Origin: Branchipolynoe longqiensis
Lineage: Eukaryota > Annelida > Polychaeta > Phyllodocida > Polynoidae
DNA length: 64,000 nucleotides
Reading direction: 5' to 3'
Assembly (NCBI GenBank): GCA_030323885.1
Contig: CM059196.1
Location: 36,868,481 to 36,932,480 of the forward strand
Numbering within the stretch: position 1 is the stretch's first letter; each line of letters opens with the position of its first letter. Under the pieces are notes generated by a model. It did not search any database. It was not told the origin of the DNA and saw nothing but the letters and a program-made list of their open reading frames with translations. Of this stretch, positions 12,477-22,600 are shown in pieces. The position numbers and the translations under genes are program-made.

Positions 12477-13302
12477 AGTTGCATAGTCCGACGGTTTTGA
12501 GCTTCTGCCATATTTGTGTAGATAAATATATTAAGGTTGATCGCTATAATCAATCTAATTTTAGTTTGAAGTAATTTATTATATATACCGTATATGTCCC
12601 AATAGAAGCGCACTGTGTGAGTGCAGACACATGGATGCACGTCTATTCAAAGTTAAAGAATTTCATGGATTTGTTTTTGTCGTGCCTCTGAAATAAAGTG
12701 GGATTGTCTTATTTTATGTGCATTCAGTCTGAATATGATCGTAAATTTGTGCATGCTTTCAATCTTGAAATAGGGGGTGTGCTTCTACTGGTTAGCGTGC
12801 TTCTATTGGGACATATACAGTAGTTATTATTATTATATATAGTTAGTTACTTTCAATGTGGGAGGGGGGTATTTTAAGTGAAAATATGTAAAACTACTTC
12901 TGGTGGCAAATGTCAAAATGTCAAAACCTTCAGTAGGTTCCAATAAAGCCGCTAACTCTGAAATAAATACACTTGCAAATTATTAACAAACCATACAAGA
13001 CAATAAACCACAAACTAATGATTATTCGGCATTGAAAACAAGTTCAATCATGAACTTATATGATATGGACAGTATTTAAACCATTTTTTTCCCTTTGAGA
13101 TTTTACCTCCTATTCAGCAACAAATGTTTTGGATATGTAGGGTTAAATCTAGGCGTTCTGGGTTTTAAGTTTGGTGATCAGAAAAAAACAACAACCCTAT
13201 TTCCAATGTGATATTAGCCATACTGATAATATGACGTGACATCAATTTATATGATCAAGTATTTTGAATTAGAAAATATTATGCTTTCATTGGACTGCAA
13301 CT
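12477..13302. mobile_element. TTAA-type MITE, copy with nested insertion
   Basis: The left end AGTTGCATAGTCCGACGGTT and right end TTGGACTGCAACT resemble the termini of the copies at 46,459 and 36,458. The right flank is TTAA, the left CTAA. The copy is about twice the usual length, partly because a 223-bp Tc1-like MITE (12,598-12,820) sits inside it. The right-end motif is repeated again near 13,845-13,925. Confidence 0.45.
12598..12820. mobile_element. Tc1/mariner-like MITE
   Basis: The termini CCGTATATGTCCCAATAGAAG and CTTCTATTGGGACATATACAG form an inverted repeat of about 21 bp, flanked by TA on both sides. No ORF. It lies inside a TTAA-type MITE. Confidence 0.7.
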
Positions 13303-13340
13303 TTAAATCTAAGCATTTTGGAGGTTTAGAATATATCATC

Positions 13341-13836
13341 ATGGTCCGTACAAATGTGAAAATATGGAATTCAAGGCTATTTCAACGCTGTTTTTGAATT
13401 CAAGACTATTTGTGACCGTACTATAAAAAGCTCTATCTGACAAAGTGACAGAATTGGTGTTTTGGATGTAAAATGTTCTATCTACAAAAGGCTATCATGC
13501 AGTTACACAACTGTTTCTCAACTGGTATTTTTCACTGAGATATATTAAAAATAATATTGTTCTATCTGCTTTGTTATCATGCAGTTACGTAGCTTCAGTC
13601 CTCATTATCTCAAATGCACCATTTTATCAGATAGAACCTTTTTATAGTGAGGTCGCATATTGTCATTGGGATTTCAGAAAAAAGAAAAGAAAACTATGGC
13701 GATTTCGGACTAATTTATATAAGTGGAGACAGTGGAATTTTCACTAATGACACAAAATAGGTTAAATTCAAGGCTTTTCATGGCCTTGAAATGGGGTAAA
13801 TGAAGTTCAAGAGTTTCCAGGGCCCATACGGACCCT
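13341..13836. mobile_element. AGGGTCYGTA inverted-repeat element, copy 2 with nested hairpin
   Basis: The left end ATGGTCCGTACAAATGTG and right end CCCATACGGACCCT match the element at 167-414. Inside it a second inverted pair (13,420-13,440 and 13,628-13,648, ACTATAAAAAGCTCTATCTG type) marks another small element inserted near its middle. Confidence 0.5.
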
Positions 13837-14035
13837 GTATTATGCTTTCATTGGACAAACAACTTTAAATCTAAACGTTCTAGGCGTTTAGAAAATATTA
13901 TGCTTTCATTGGACTGCAAATTTAAATCTACTCTTTTTTAAATTCTTTTGGGGGGGGTGGGTAGACAAAAATATGCTTTCATCAGATTACGCAGCTTTAA
14001 TTAATTAATCAATTAATTAATTGATTGCGATTCGC

Positions 14036-14683
14036 TCAGTAAGGTGGCAAGCTGGTGAGGTAGAGTAAGGCTGTCGTCTCCTCACTGGTCTGGATGTAGG
14101 TGGTCTGTGGTAGTGGCCTCACCGCCCCTGTCGTCCCGTCTACAGTCACTGTGGCCGCCTCTTCGCCGGCCACCACCACGTCACCGCTGGCCGCCACCAC
14201 CTCCCCACCGGCCACCACCACCTCGCCGGCCGCCACCAGCTGCTCGCCGGCCGTCAGCTGCTCGACGCCCGCCATCTGCTCCACTCCCGCCTCAGGCGGT
14301 GACGCGCCAGGGCCCACCGGCAGCATGACAGTTGTGCCTTCCGTCATTTGATCGCTGGCCGCCATCTGCTCGCCGACCGCCAGCTGCTCGCCGACCGCCA
14401 GCTGCTCGCCGACCGCCAGCTGCTCGCCGACCGCCAGCTGCTCGCCGATCTCGAGAGCCAGTGTGCGCATGCCCGGCGTGTTGTGCGTGCGCAGGTGGCG
14501 CTGCAGGGCGTACTTGGTATTGAAGCGCTTATCGCATGACGGGCACGAGTGTGCTCGCGGGTTCTGGTGGATGGTCTGCACGTGCTTCCGCTGCACCGAG
14601 CGCGTCTTGAAGGCGGCACCGCAGATCTCACACAGGTAGGAACGCTCGTCTGTGTGGATGGTGTGGTGCTCCAGCAGGTGGGC
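14036..14683 (-). CDS. Zinc-finger gene terminal exon
   Basis: 216 codons including the stop. It opens with the end of a split finger (AHLLEHHTIH), then two complete fingers and a repetitive Glu/Gly/Val/Ala-rich tail. The acceptor is CTCCCCAG|GCC, phase 0. Coding GC content is far above that of the flanking DNA. Confidence 0.8.
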   Translation of the reverse strand, partial: AHLLEHHTIHTDERSYLCEICGAAFKTRSVQRKHVQTIHQNPRAHSCPSCDKRFNTKYALQRHLRTHNTPGMRTLALEIGEQLAVGEQLAVGEQLAVGEQLAVGEQMAASDQMTEGTTVMLPVGPGASPPEAGVEQMAGVEQLTAGEQLVAAGEVVVAGGEVVAASGDVVVAGEEAATVTVDGTTGAVRPLPQTTYIQTSEETTALLYLTSLPPY

Positions 14684-17600
14684 CTGGGGAGCAGCGGTTA
14701 TGGTTGAGATGCCAACATTATGTGACCAAAAACAGGAAGATTTTAACATTTTATTAAGGAGAAATTTTCTTTTTTTTTAAGTTTGTGTGCGGAAACACAC
14801 GGCATGACAATCGGGTATATATCATGACATAGTATAATCATACAATATATAATATGTATACATAATTATATTATATACTTTTTCATACAAGTCCCACCAT
14901 ATATCCCACCATGTGTCTACGTGTCATTTTCTAGGCTCTGCTTGCCACCCTGAGCTGCTCTGATGTCTTTTAGTTTAAACGGGCCCGTTATAGCTCGTAG
15001 ACATGGGAACCGTACCTCGACAAATGCTCTACAAGCACAACCGTGCTTAGTTTTTATGTTTATAGAATCAAATATGTGTGGGGAGAGTAGTAGACTCACT
15101 GCACCAGAACTGGGTCAATGAGAGTGCTGAGGTCAGGGGGGGGGGGGCTGTAGCTGGCAGCTGGTGTTTTTCAAAAGAAATTTTAGAGTAGTTCATGCAG
15201 GAAATATATTTGGTTTAATGTAAAAAATTGCAAAACTTCATCAGAAACACAGGGTATTGAACTTGAAATCTGAACTTGATGGTATTGTGGGTTCAAACCT
15301 CATGGTTCACTCAGTTATATCCCACTCAGTTACATTATCCTGACATTGAACCAGTCCTTGCCATAGCCTAATAATTCTGACACCTGGCAAGGACGCAACA
15401 AGTATACATTTTTATGTCATTGGTTTGACTCGACCACGGTTCAAACTCATTCAGCCATCACGTCTGTCTAAAGGATAAGTGTGTTAACACTTGCATTCAC
15501 TGCTGGGCAGCACTAGTTTAACTTGATTCAAATCTTTTGAATTTTGTTTTTAGTAATAATTTAGGTTTTCTTGTTTCTGGGTGGGTCATTCCATGCCAAA
15601 TCACTAAGAGGTTTACACCAACCCACCTCAGATTTGGCTGACAGATGACAGACAATACAATAAGGTATTTAATCAAGAAATCTGAAATTGTAGGTCTTTG
15701 CGGTGAGTGGTTTTATAATTATCACGCTTTTAAAATTGGGCACACACCCCTTTTTGGCATCCACGACGCATGATTCGAGTTCTGGAGTGTTTCTGGGCAC
15801 TCATAACTTTCTAATTAGTTGAGATACAGATCTGAAATTTGTTACTCTAGGAGATTCTGGCCCAGGTTTTCAGAATCCGGAGATATGAGGCACTTCTTTC
15901 AAGATACAGTCACATCAAAATTGAAGTTTGAACAGACACCTTTTCCATATTTCCATTTTTACGGCCTTGCCTGACTACACTCAGATAAAGTGGCAGGAGC
16001 AGTAAATTGCCTTTCGATGAAGAAGGGACTTTATGCAGAAGGAATAATAGCTCATTTTAGTTTAATTAAGTTTATCAACTGGCTACATGGTCCACCATCT
16101 ACCTAAGAGGGGGGTAGAAACGGCATTTTTTCACCCAATACCATTTTCAGACCGTCACCAAATATTTATTTAGCGACAAAATGAGCTATTATTCCTTCTG
16201 CCTAAAGTCCCTTCTCTAACAAACAATTTAAAACAATAACATTTTTCTCCCGCTGTGATAAGGACAATATCTCATTTGTGTGGTAACCATAATAATTGTA
16301 CATTAATCAATAAAGACGTACATGTGACTTGAAGCGCTTGAGACAGGTTTCACAGGTGTAGCGGAGAGGTCGCGACAGCTTGTCTTGGTGGATGACCTTG
16401 TGCTGCCGGAGCGCGTCCGGTCGCTTAAACGCCTTCCCACAGAGGTCACACAGGAAGGGCCTGCGGTCAGTGTGCACATTCGCCACGTGCCGGGAGTAGT
16501 GCTCCTTGCGCTGCGTCTTGTACGGGCCTGGAAGGCATCAGCACTACTTGCACTGATAGGTTTAGGGTTCGTTGGTTGCTGTAGATATTTGACTAAGTTT
16601 GAAAACTGAAGGCATATAACAAACGCTTATCACCCTAATATGGGGTTTGATTCCCTCAGGCCTCCGGAACCGCACTGACCGTAACCATGTGCATTACAGT
16701 CAACAGGCCTACAATCCAAAACCGAGCAAAGACTAGTTTAATATCAACACTCATACTAATATTAAAATGTTGCCAAAAGGTTATCCAAAGTCACAGCACC
16801 TTAAAACAGATAGCATCACTTGTGTACCGAAAAACCTAGTTGATTCAGATTGTAGCAGCCAGTGGAGGCATTGCTCATAAGTGTTCTCTATGGAGTGGCT
16901 TAACTTATATGCAGGACAGACAAGTCATTGCTGTGAGTGCTTTTGGGGGTTTTACATCATGCCAACATCTAACGTCATATCAGGACGGGTGCCAACTTGC
17001 GACAATGCTCACTTATGGTAACTTTATAGTGCTGCCATTCTGGGAAAGCAGGCCACAGGCATCATAACCCAATATCCCTTTGAGCCACATTATCCTGACA
17101 CTGAGCTAACTAGTCCTTGCCCTATCCTATTAATGCCGAGTGCCAAGCTAGGAAATGACAAGTATCAATTTTAATGTCATTGGTTTGACTCAACAGGGAA
17201 CCAAACTCCCGACCTTCCGCATGCGAGGCCCGCACTCTACCAATTAGGCCACTGTGCCCGGTGACACTGTTGTAAGGCATTCAGGTGAACCCCCCCCCCC
17301 CCCCCCCAGCGACCCCCGCCCACCTCACTCCCTGTGCAGAGATCAAACAAAGCCATTTGTGTTGCAATTGCTGCATTTGGAGACCACTCTTTGCTGCGAA
17401 TGTTACTTTGTAAATGGTGCGTTCTGCTTGGCTGAATGACACTTGTGCTATCTGAGTTCACCAGTGCGAATACTGTGTTCTCTGTGGCAGAGTGGTTAGA
17501 GTGTCTGACTTTTTTCCAGGTAGGATTCCTAATCTGAAGGTTAGTGGTACGATTCCCCATGCCCCCCCCCCCCCCCACCCCTCGACCTCTGCCAATTTGA

Positions 17601-18709
17601 TGTGGTGGGTCGGTAAAAGTGTAGGCTCTATCGACAAACTGTCTAATGGTGAAAACAAGTCTATTCAGACTTATCCATGATAGGCAGTATAAATCTTCAA
17701 AGACTGTACGCGGTGGCCAAAACGGTAAGAGTGTGGGCTTCCTGCCCAGAACGTCAGGAGTTTGAATCCCAGCTGAGTCAAACCAATGAAAATTGATACT
17801 TGTCATCACCTAGACTGGTGCTCGGCATTAATAGGATAGGGCAAGGACTGGTTACCACAGTATCAGGATAATGTGATGGATATCGGGTCATTGGTGCTGG
17901 CGGCCTGGTCTCCCAGTGGGACGGCACTATAAAGCTGTCATGAGTGCATACTGTCACAGGTCACCTGTCCTGATGACATTTGTTGCTAGGACATAAAACA
18001 CCAAACAAACAAATCGAGTGTGAATAACAAAGTAGTGAACAGCAATATATATGTGCAATACAATTTTTTTTAAAGATACGACTGTCTGCACCTGTAATCC
18101 TCAACATGTTTGGTGGATTGATTTAAAATGTTCCCCAATCGTTAACTTCGACCCGTTTAAAATTCCTTCGCCAACCCATTGAAACCATTTAGGATTGGTG
18201 TTTTTTAAACCATCGCGATCATAACAAATTCTGAAACTTTTTTGGGGGGTACATTAGTTGATTAAGCATGGGTAATTTCAATCACGGACGATTGGTCTTC
18301 CTCATTCCACTGCTCCTTGCCATATCCTAATAATGCAGAGCTCCAGGCTACATGGCGACAAGTATCAATTTTTAAGTCATTGGCTTGACTTGACCTACCA
18401 AAACGGGAGGGAGGCAGACGTTCAACTCATTCGGCCGTCCCATCTGGTCTATGAATGAAGTACAGCAAGATATCCAAACAAATGAGTTCTATATCCAGGC
18501 AGACCTCCGAATGACCCAAGTAATGGTGTGCCTTTGTGTGAGTGTGAACTATTGACACTGAGTACTGATTGGTACTTACACAGTGGACACTGGTAGGAGG
18601 GGCAGGGCTGGCCAGACGAGTCCCCGAGTAGACTGGCATGGCAGCGGAGGTGGCGGTAGTATTGGTGCGACTTCAGCGTCTTGTACTCACAGGTCTCACA
18701 CTGATATAT
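14036..18709 (-). CDS. C2H2 zinc-finger protein, last three coding exons
   Basis: Exons on the minus strand are 18,709-18,580, 16,527-16,322 and 14,683-14,036, joined in phases 1 and 0; together they encode about 328 residues ending in TGA. Visible fingers: CETCEY..HLRCH, CPLCPY..HVANVH (split by an intron in its second Cys), CDLCGK..HKVIH, CETCLK..HHTIH (split across the next intron), CEICGA..HVQTIH and CPSCDK..HLRTH. They have the usual C-x2-C-x12-H-x3-4-H spacing. A tail of about 150 residues follows, rich in GEQLAV/GEQMA and VVAGGEV repeats and ending SLPPY. This suggests a nuclear DNA-binding protein. I do not recognise the orthologue. The N-terminus lies in or beyond the assembly gap at 18,868-19,367. 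The exon at 18,709 begins in phase 0, so it cannot be spliced directly to the PWWP exon at 19,495, which ends in phase 1. Confidence 0.8.
14357..14451 (-). repeat. 18-bp coding tandem repeat (GEQLAV)n
   Basis: On the coding strand an 18-bp unit encoding GEQLAV is repeated four times almost perfectly, then a fifth diverged unit (GEQMAA) follows. Further related units (VEQMAG, VEQLTA, GEQLVA) occur downstream. Near-identity at the DNA level points to recent slippage or unequal exchange inside the gene. Confidence 0.8.
15289..15475 (-). repeat. tRNA-derived SINE, partial
   Basis: Reverse copy of the head and central body: CATTATCCTGACATTGAACC, then the TGCCATAGCCTAATAATTCT block and a decayed head around GGTTTGACTCGACCACGGTT. 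The tail is missing. Confidence 0.65.
16021..16215. repeat. Long inverted repeat (38-bp arms)
   Basis: The left arm (16,021-16,058) and right arm (16,178-16,215) are reverse complements at 37 of 38 positions, with a spacer of about 120 bp. The arm core is GGAATAATAGCTCATTTT. It lies in a zinc-finger-gene intron and could fold in the transcript, or could be a foldback element. Confidence 0.8.
16322..16527 (-). CDS. Zinc-finger gene, middle exon
   Basis: 206 nt between acceptor CTTCCAG|GC and donor CAT|GTACGT, entering in phase 1 and leaving in phase 0. It encodes the end of one finger (PYKTQRKEHYSRHVANVH), a complete finger (CDLCGKAFKRPDALRQHKVIH) and the start of a third (CETCLKRFKSH). Confidence 0.8.
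16938..17262 (-). repeat. tRNA-derived SINE, near full length
   Basis: Reverse copy running from the tail (AACATCTAACGTCATATCAG) through the body to a head with GACCTTCCGCATGCGAGGCC and AGGCCACTGTGCCCGG. It carries the GCGGTGGCC-type head. Confidence 0.75.
17707..18012 (+). repeat. tRNA-derived SINE, near full length
   Basis: Head ACGCGGTGGCCAAAACGGTA with B-box-like GGAGTTTGAATCCC, the full body, and tail TTGCTAGGACATAAAACACC followed by a CAAA-rich end. Confidence 0.75.
18290..18440 (-). repeat. tRNA-derived SINE, partial
   Basis: Reverse fragment with CTCCTTGCCATATCCTAATA and GTCATTGGCTTGACTTGACC, ending in a decayed GACGGGATGGCC-type head. The tail half is absent. Confidence 0.55.
18580..18709 (-). 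CDS. Zinc-finger gene, first visible exon
   Basis: 130 nt from acceptor CTCCTTTAG|ATA to donor ACTGT|GTAAGT, phase 0 to phase 1. It encodes a full finger (CETCEYKTLKSHQYYRHLRC and the final His) and the first zinc-binding Cys of the next. It lies only 158 bp from the assembly gap. Confidence 0.8.
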
Positions 18710-18867
18710 CTAAAGGAGAAATGGAATACAGGTAATGTTACAAATTTACAGTTTTCCTTAAAAACATTTCTTTAAATGTCTAAGTCAGTCCCATTTACAA
18801 CTCTTTTTCTGGGTTATAGTCTTGATTTTCATTAATGTCTAAGGTCCATACACATTTCTAGGCTCCA

Positions 18868-19367
18868 NNNNNNNNNNNNNNNNNNNNNNNNNNNNNNNNN
18901 NNNNNNNNNNNNNNNNNNNNNNNNNNNNNNNNNNNNNNNNNNNNNNNNNNNNNNNNNNNNNNNNNNNNNNNNNNNNNNNNNNNNNNNNNNNNNNNNNNNN
19001 NNNNNNNNNNNNNNNNNNNNNNNNNNNNNNNNNNNNNNNNNNNNNNNNNNNNNNNNNNNNNNNNNNNNNNNNNNNNNNNNNNNNNNNNNNNNNNNNNNNN
19101 NNNNNNNNNNNNNNNNNNNNNNNNNNNNNNNNNNNNNNNNNNNNNNNNNNNNNNNNNNNNNNNNNNNNNNNNNNNNNNNNNNNNNNNNNNNNNNNNNNNN
19201 NNNNNNNNNNNNNNNNNNNNNNNNNNNNNNNNNNNNNNNNNNNNNNNNNNNNNNNNNNNNNNNNNNNNNNNNNNNNNNNNNNNNNNNNNNNNNNNNNNNN
19301 NNNNNNNNNNNNNNNNNNNNNNNNNNNNNNNNNNNNNNNNNNNNNNNNNNNNNNNNNNNNNNNNNNN
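18868..19367. other. Assembly gap (500 N)
   Basis: Exactly 500 N, probably a placeholder length. It falls between the ZMYND11 PWWP exon and the zinc-finger exons, so the ZMYND11 C-terminus and the zinc-finger N-terminus are unseen. Confidence 0.99.
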
Positions 19368-19494
19368 AAAACAAACATATGTATAAGTTTAATATAGAAA
19401 TCAACATATGTGCATGGCACCTCAGTTATTTATGATTACAAAAATAATATATCCTTTAAGAAAAATATAGTATCATTAGACAAATTCCACTCAC

Positions 19495-19687
19495 CAGCCA
19501 CCTTCTTCATGTTCAGTTGGTGCAGGGTGGTCTCGATGGGTTTGACGTTTGCCTTAACGACGACCGCCCTCTGGTGCCAGCCCCCGAAGAAGCGCACGTC
19601 ATACCCCTCCTTCGTGACCTTAATGACCTTGGCGGGCCAGTAGGAGAAACCCTTCTGCTTGGCATAGACCAACTCATGTGGCGGTCG
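19495..19687 (-). CDS. ZMYND11-like PWWP exon
   Basis: 193 nt, acceptor CTTAACAG|CGA, donor GCTG|GTGAGT, leaving in phase 1. It encodes [18 protein letters not shown] and the rest of the PWWP barrel through [10 protein letters not shown]. The next exon is not visible; 127 bp of intron separate it from the gap. Confidence 0.88.
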
Positions 19688-22600
19688 CTGTTAAGGGAAC
19701 GAAAAGAATTTGCTAGAAAAAGTGGTAAATATACATTTGTTTGTTGGGGTTTTATATGGTGACAGCTTCTAATGTCATTCCAGGATGGGTACCGACTTGT
19801 GACAGTTCGCATCCATGGTGATTTTTTTAGTGCTGCCCCACTGGGAGACCAGGCCGCCAGAAGCATGGTCCGATTTCCCAGTCAGTCACAGTATTTTTAT
19901 ATTAAGCTGACCAGTCTTTGGCCTATCCTAGTAATGCGTGTAAATATACAATTTTCTTCTGAGAGCGATCATTCTATGCTGTCAAAGATGGCGTGTGTGA
20001 AAGGATGCTGTAACAAACCACAAAAGGGACAGGATCATCTCCCGCAGGCCTGTATCATACTCATATTAGAAAAAAACTTTGAAAAATACAAAAAAACTAA
20101 TACAGACACTACTAACACCCAAAGCTCCAAACAGTTGGCCCGAGCAAGACCAGGTAAACACTGGGACTGCCCAGCATTGAAAACAAGCACCCTCACAGGA
20201 GCTTATAGACTATGGACAGAATAAATAACTTGTCACAAAAAAAAACTAAAATATATTCGATGATGGGGGCGCGGGAATTCCCCTTAGTAAGAGGGCATGG
20301 GTCAGCTAAGACTAGTAAGAGAAGCCAATGTCACAACGAGTGAGGACCACAGAAAGGTTGGGTTGCTTACACATGGCTGACAGAACCAGTCGCGGGGCTT
20401 AGCGTTGGAGTAGTGGTAGCAGTCCTTGCACTGTCGAATTTCGTCCACCTGGTGACAATAGCAGACAGTAATCTTAATAAACTATTCCACAACCAGTAGA
20501 AACAACACAACAAGGAGGTCTGTCCGGTCCCAAAAATAGTTCTCCTTTACAATTTCATTAAAACGAAATTTCTACATGGAATAGGTTGAGTGAGGTGTAT
20601 TGGGCGGGGGAGCTCGCCAAACACTGGCGCTGGAGGTTAACATTGCTTGCTTCATAGCAATTTAGCCCATACTCCATGCTGCTCGAGCCGTCTGCCCCAG
20701 TATGGTAGATATAGTAAGTAATGGCAAAGAACTCCACAACGCACAAGCAAGCAGTGTTGTATATTTGATTAAAGTTGCATAATGCAATGGTGTTGTCTTT
20801 CTGCCATTTATTCCTTAAAGATAAATATATTATATATTAGGTTGAATATTATAATTTAACATATCTTAGTTTGAAGTAACTTTTATTTTTTTTAAAGTGA
20901 GAACATGAAATTAATTTTTGTGCATATCGATACGCAGAGGATGGGCTTTGTTTACCTATTTAGGAGCATAGCAGCAAAGTACATGAGCACCAAAATGAAA
21001 TAAATGCTTAATGAGGGCACCAGTATCTAAGTTGGATATGTAGGATCAAATCTAGGCGATTGTTTTGGTTTAGAAAATTTGATTCTTTCATCAGATTATG
21101 CAGCTTTATTATTGGAATAACGCGTATATGTACTACAAAACCCAGACATGTTTTGGATACATTATCTGACAAGGCTAGTTGTTGAATTTTAATAGTGTCA
21201 CTAGGGACATCTTCCTTTCATAAAGAAGTTCAAAGCCCGAGGATCCATCCCCCGAACCTTTTTTCTGTAAATTCATAAATTATATTTTAATTTGATAAAT
21301 AATGGAAGCGGAAAATCCTTGCTAAATCTAGTGACATCAATCTTTCATAAATGTCACTTTACTCACACCCATGCATCAAAGTCAAATTATTAATATTGAA
21401 ATGCTACGTACATCATATTTGCAGTCTCTAACCATCGTCTTAGCCAGGGAAGCCATGTTGCCTTCTGAAAACAAGAATACACAAACAACGTTGGACACAC
21501 ACAACTAGAATTATTTAAAAGCATTAACTCCTGAATAATATTTTAAACGTTAAGGATGTGTTAATAGAATCCGCATCCCCAATTACCACATGATATACCA
21601 AAACAACACATAGAATCGCATTCATTAAAGAGGAGAAAGGTATAGGGAATGCGAAAAGGGAAAAGGGAAAAAGAGAAAAGGGAAAGATCGAAGAGACTAT
21701 CGGGGGAGGGGTTAAAGAAGGGAGGGAAAGAGAAAAGGGGCTGAGGGGAAAGAAAAGAAGGAAGTATGGGGGGGAAGAGGGATAGAAGGAAGGAGAAAGG
21801 GAGAATGGGAGAGTGGAGGTGTGGGGGGGGGGGAGGGAAAAGGGAAAGAGGAAGATGGATAGGGACAAAGGAAAGGTAACGGGGAGTGGAGTGGAAAGAG
21901 GGGTGGAGGAGGGGGAAGAGGGAAAGAGGAAGATGGAGAGGGAACGGGGGGAGTGGGGGGGGGGGGGAAGAGGGAAAGGAAGAGTGGGGGGGTTGGTTGA
22001 AGAGGGAAGAGGGAAACGGAACGGGGGAACTCGAAGGGAAAGAGGGAAAGGGAGAAGGGAGGTGAAAAGGGGGTCCCAAAGACACAACTCACCTCCATAA
22101 CAGATGAGGATGTTGTGGTAGATGGTCTGCGCATCACCCTCAAACTGCTCCAGGTACCGGTACTTGCGGTTCTTGGTCTTCGCCTCCATCTTGCTCAGGT
22201 CAACGTGCAGGTACAAGAAGCGCTTCAGACGCTGCTCCTCCGTGCCGCTGAACAGCTTCTTCAGGTCGATCGTCTGCTAGCAGAGAGACAACATCCCACG
22301 TTTACAGCTCAGTTTGTTTGTTGAGTTATGTCCTAGCAACATCTAAGGTCATATCAGGACGGGTATCGACTTGTGGTAGTGCGCAATCATGGCAACTTTT
22401 ATAGTGCTGCCCCACTGGAAGACCAGGCTGCCGGTACCGTGACCCAATATCCCAGGCACATTATCCTGACACTGTGCTAACGAGTCCTTGTCCTATCCTA
22501 TTAATGCAGAGCGCCAGGCCAGGTAGCGACAAATATCAATCAATTTGATAAATATTAGAAATTGGTTTGACTCAGCTCGGATTTGAACTCCTGACCTTCT

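Larger units (their letters stand above)
9851..14035. other. Intergenic stretch between convergent genes, repeat-filled
   Basis: No gene was found between the IGF2BP-like 3' flank and the end of the zinc-finger gene. It holds the repeat shared with window position 1 (10,387-10,425), a full SINE (10,659-10,990), a pogo-like MITE (12,047-12,236), a Tc1-like MITE (12,598-12,820) nested in a TTAA MITE, and an AGGGTCYGTA element (13,341-13,836). Confidence 0.6.
14684..16321 (-). other. Zinc-finger gene intron
   Basis: No exon seen. It contains a poly-G run at 15,137-15,147, a partial reverse SINE (15,289-15,475) and a 38-bp-arm hairpin (16,021-16,215). Confidence 0.6.
16528..18579 (-). other. Zinc-finger gene intron with SINEs
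   Basis: No exon seen. It holds a reverse SINE (16,938-17,262), a forward SINE (17,707-18,012), a partial reverse SINE (18,290-18,440) and two long poly-C runs (about 17,289-17,308 and 17,563-17,575). Confidence 0.6.

Noticed and set aside
18832..19420. Open frames of about 190 codons
   Set aside because: They consist of the 500-N gap.
21524..22216. 230-residue Pro/Ser/Phe-rich open frame
   Set aside because: Only the first ~40 residues are real (bromodomain exon); the rest reads through the donor into a polypyrimidine tract.
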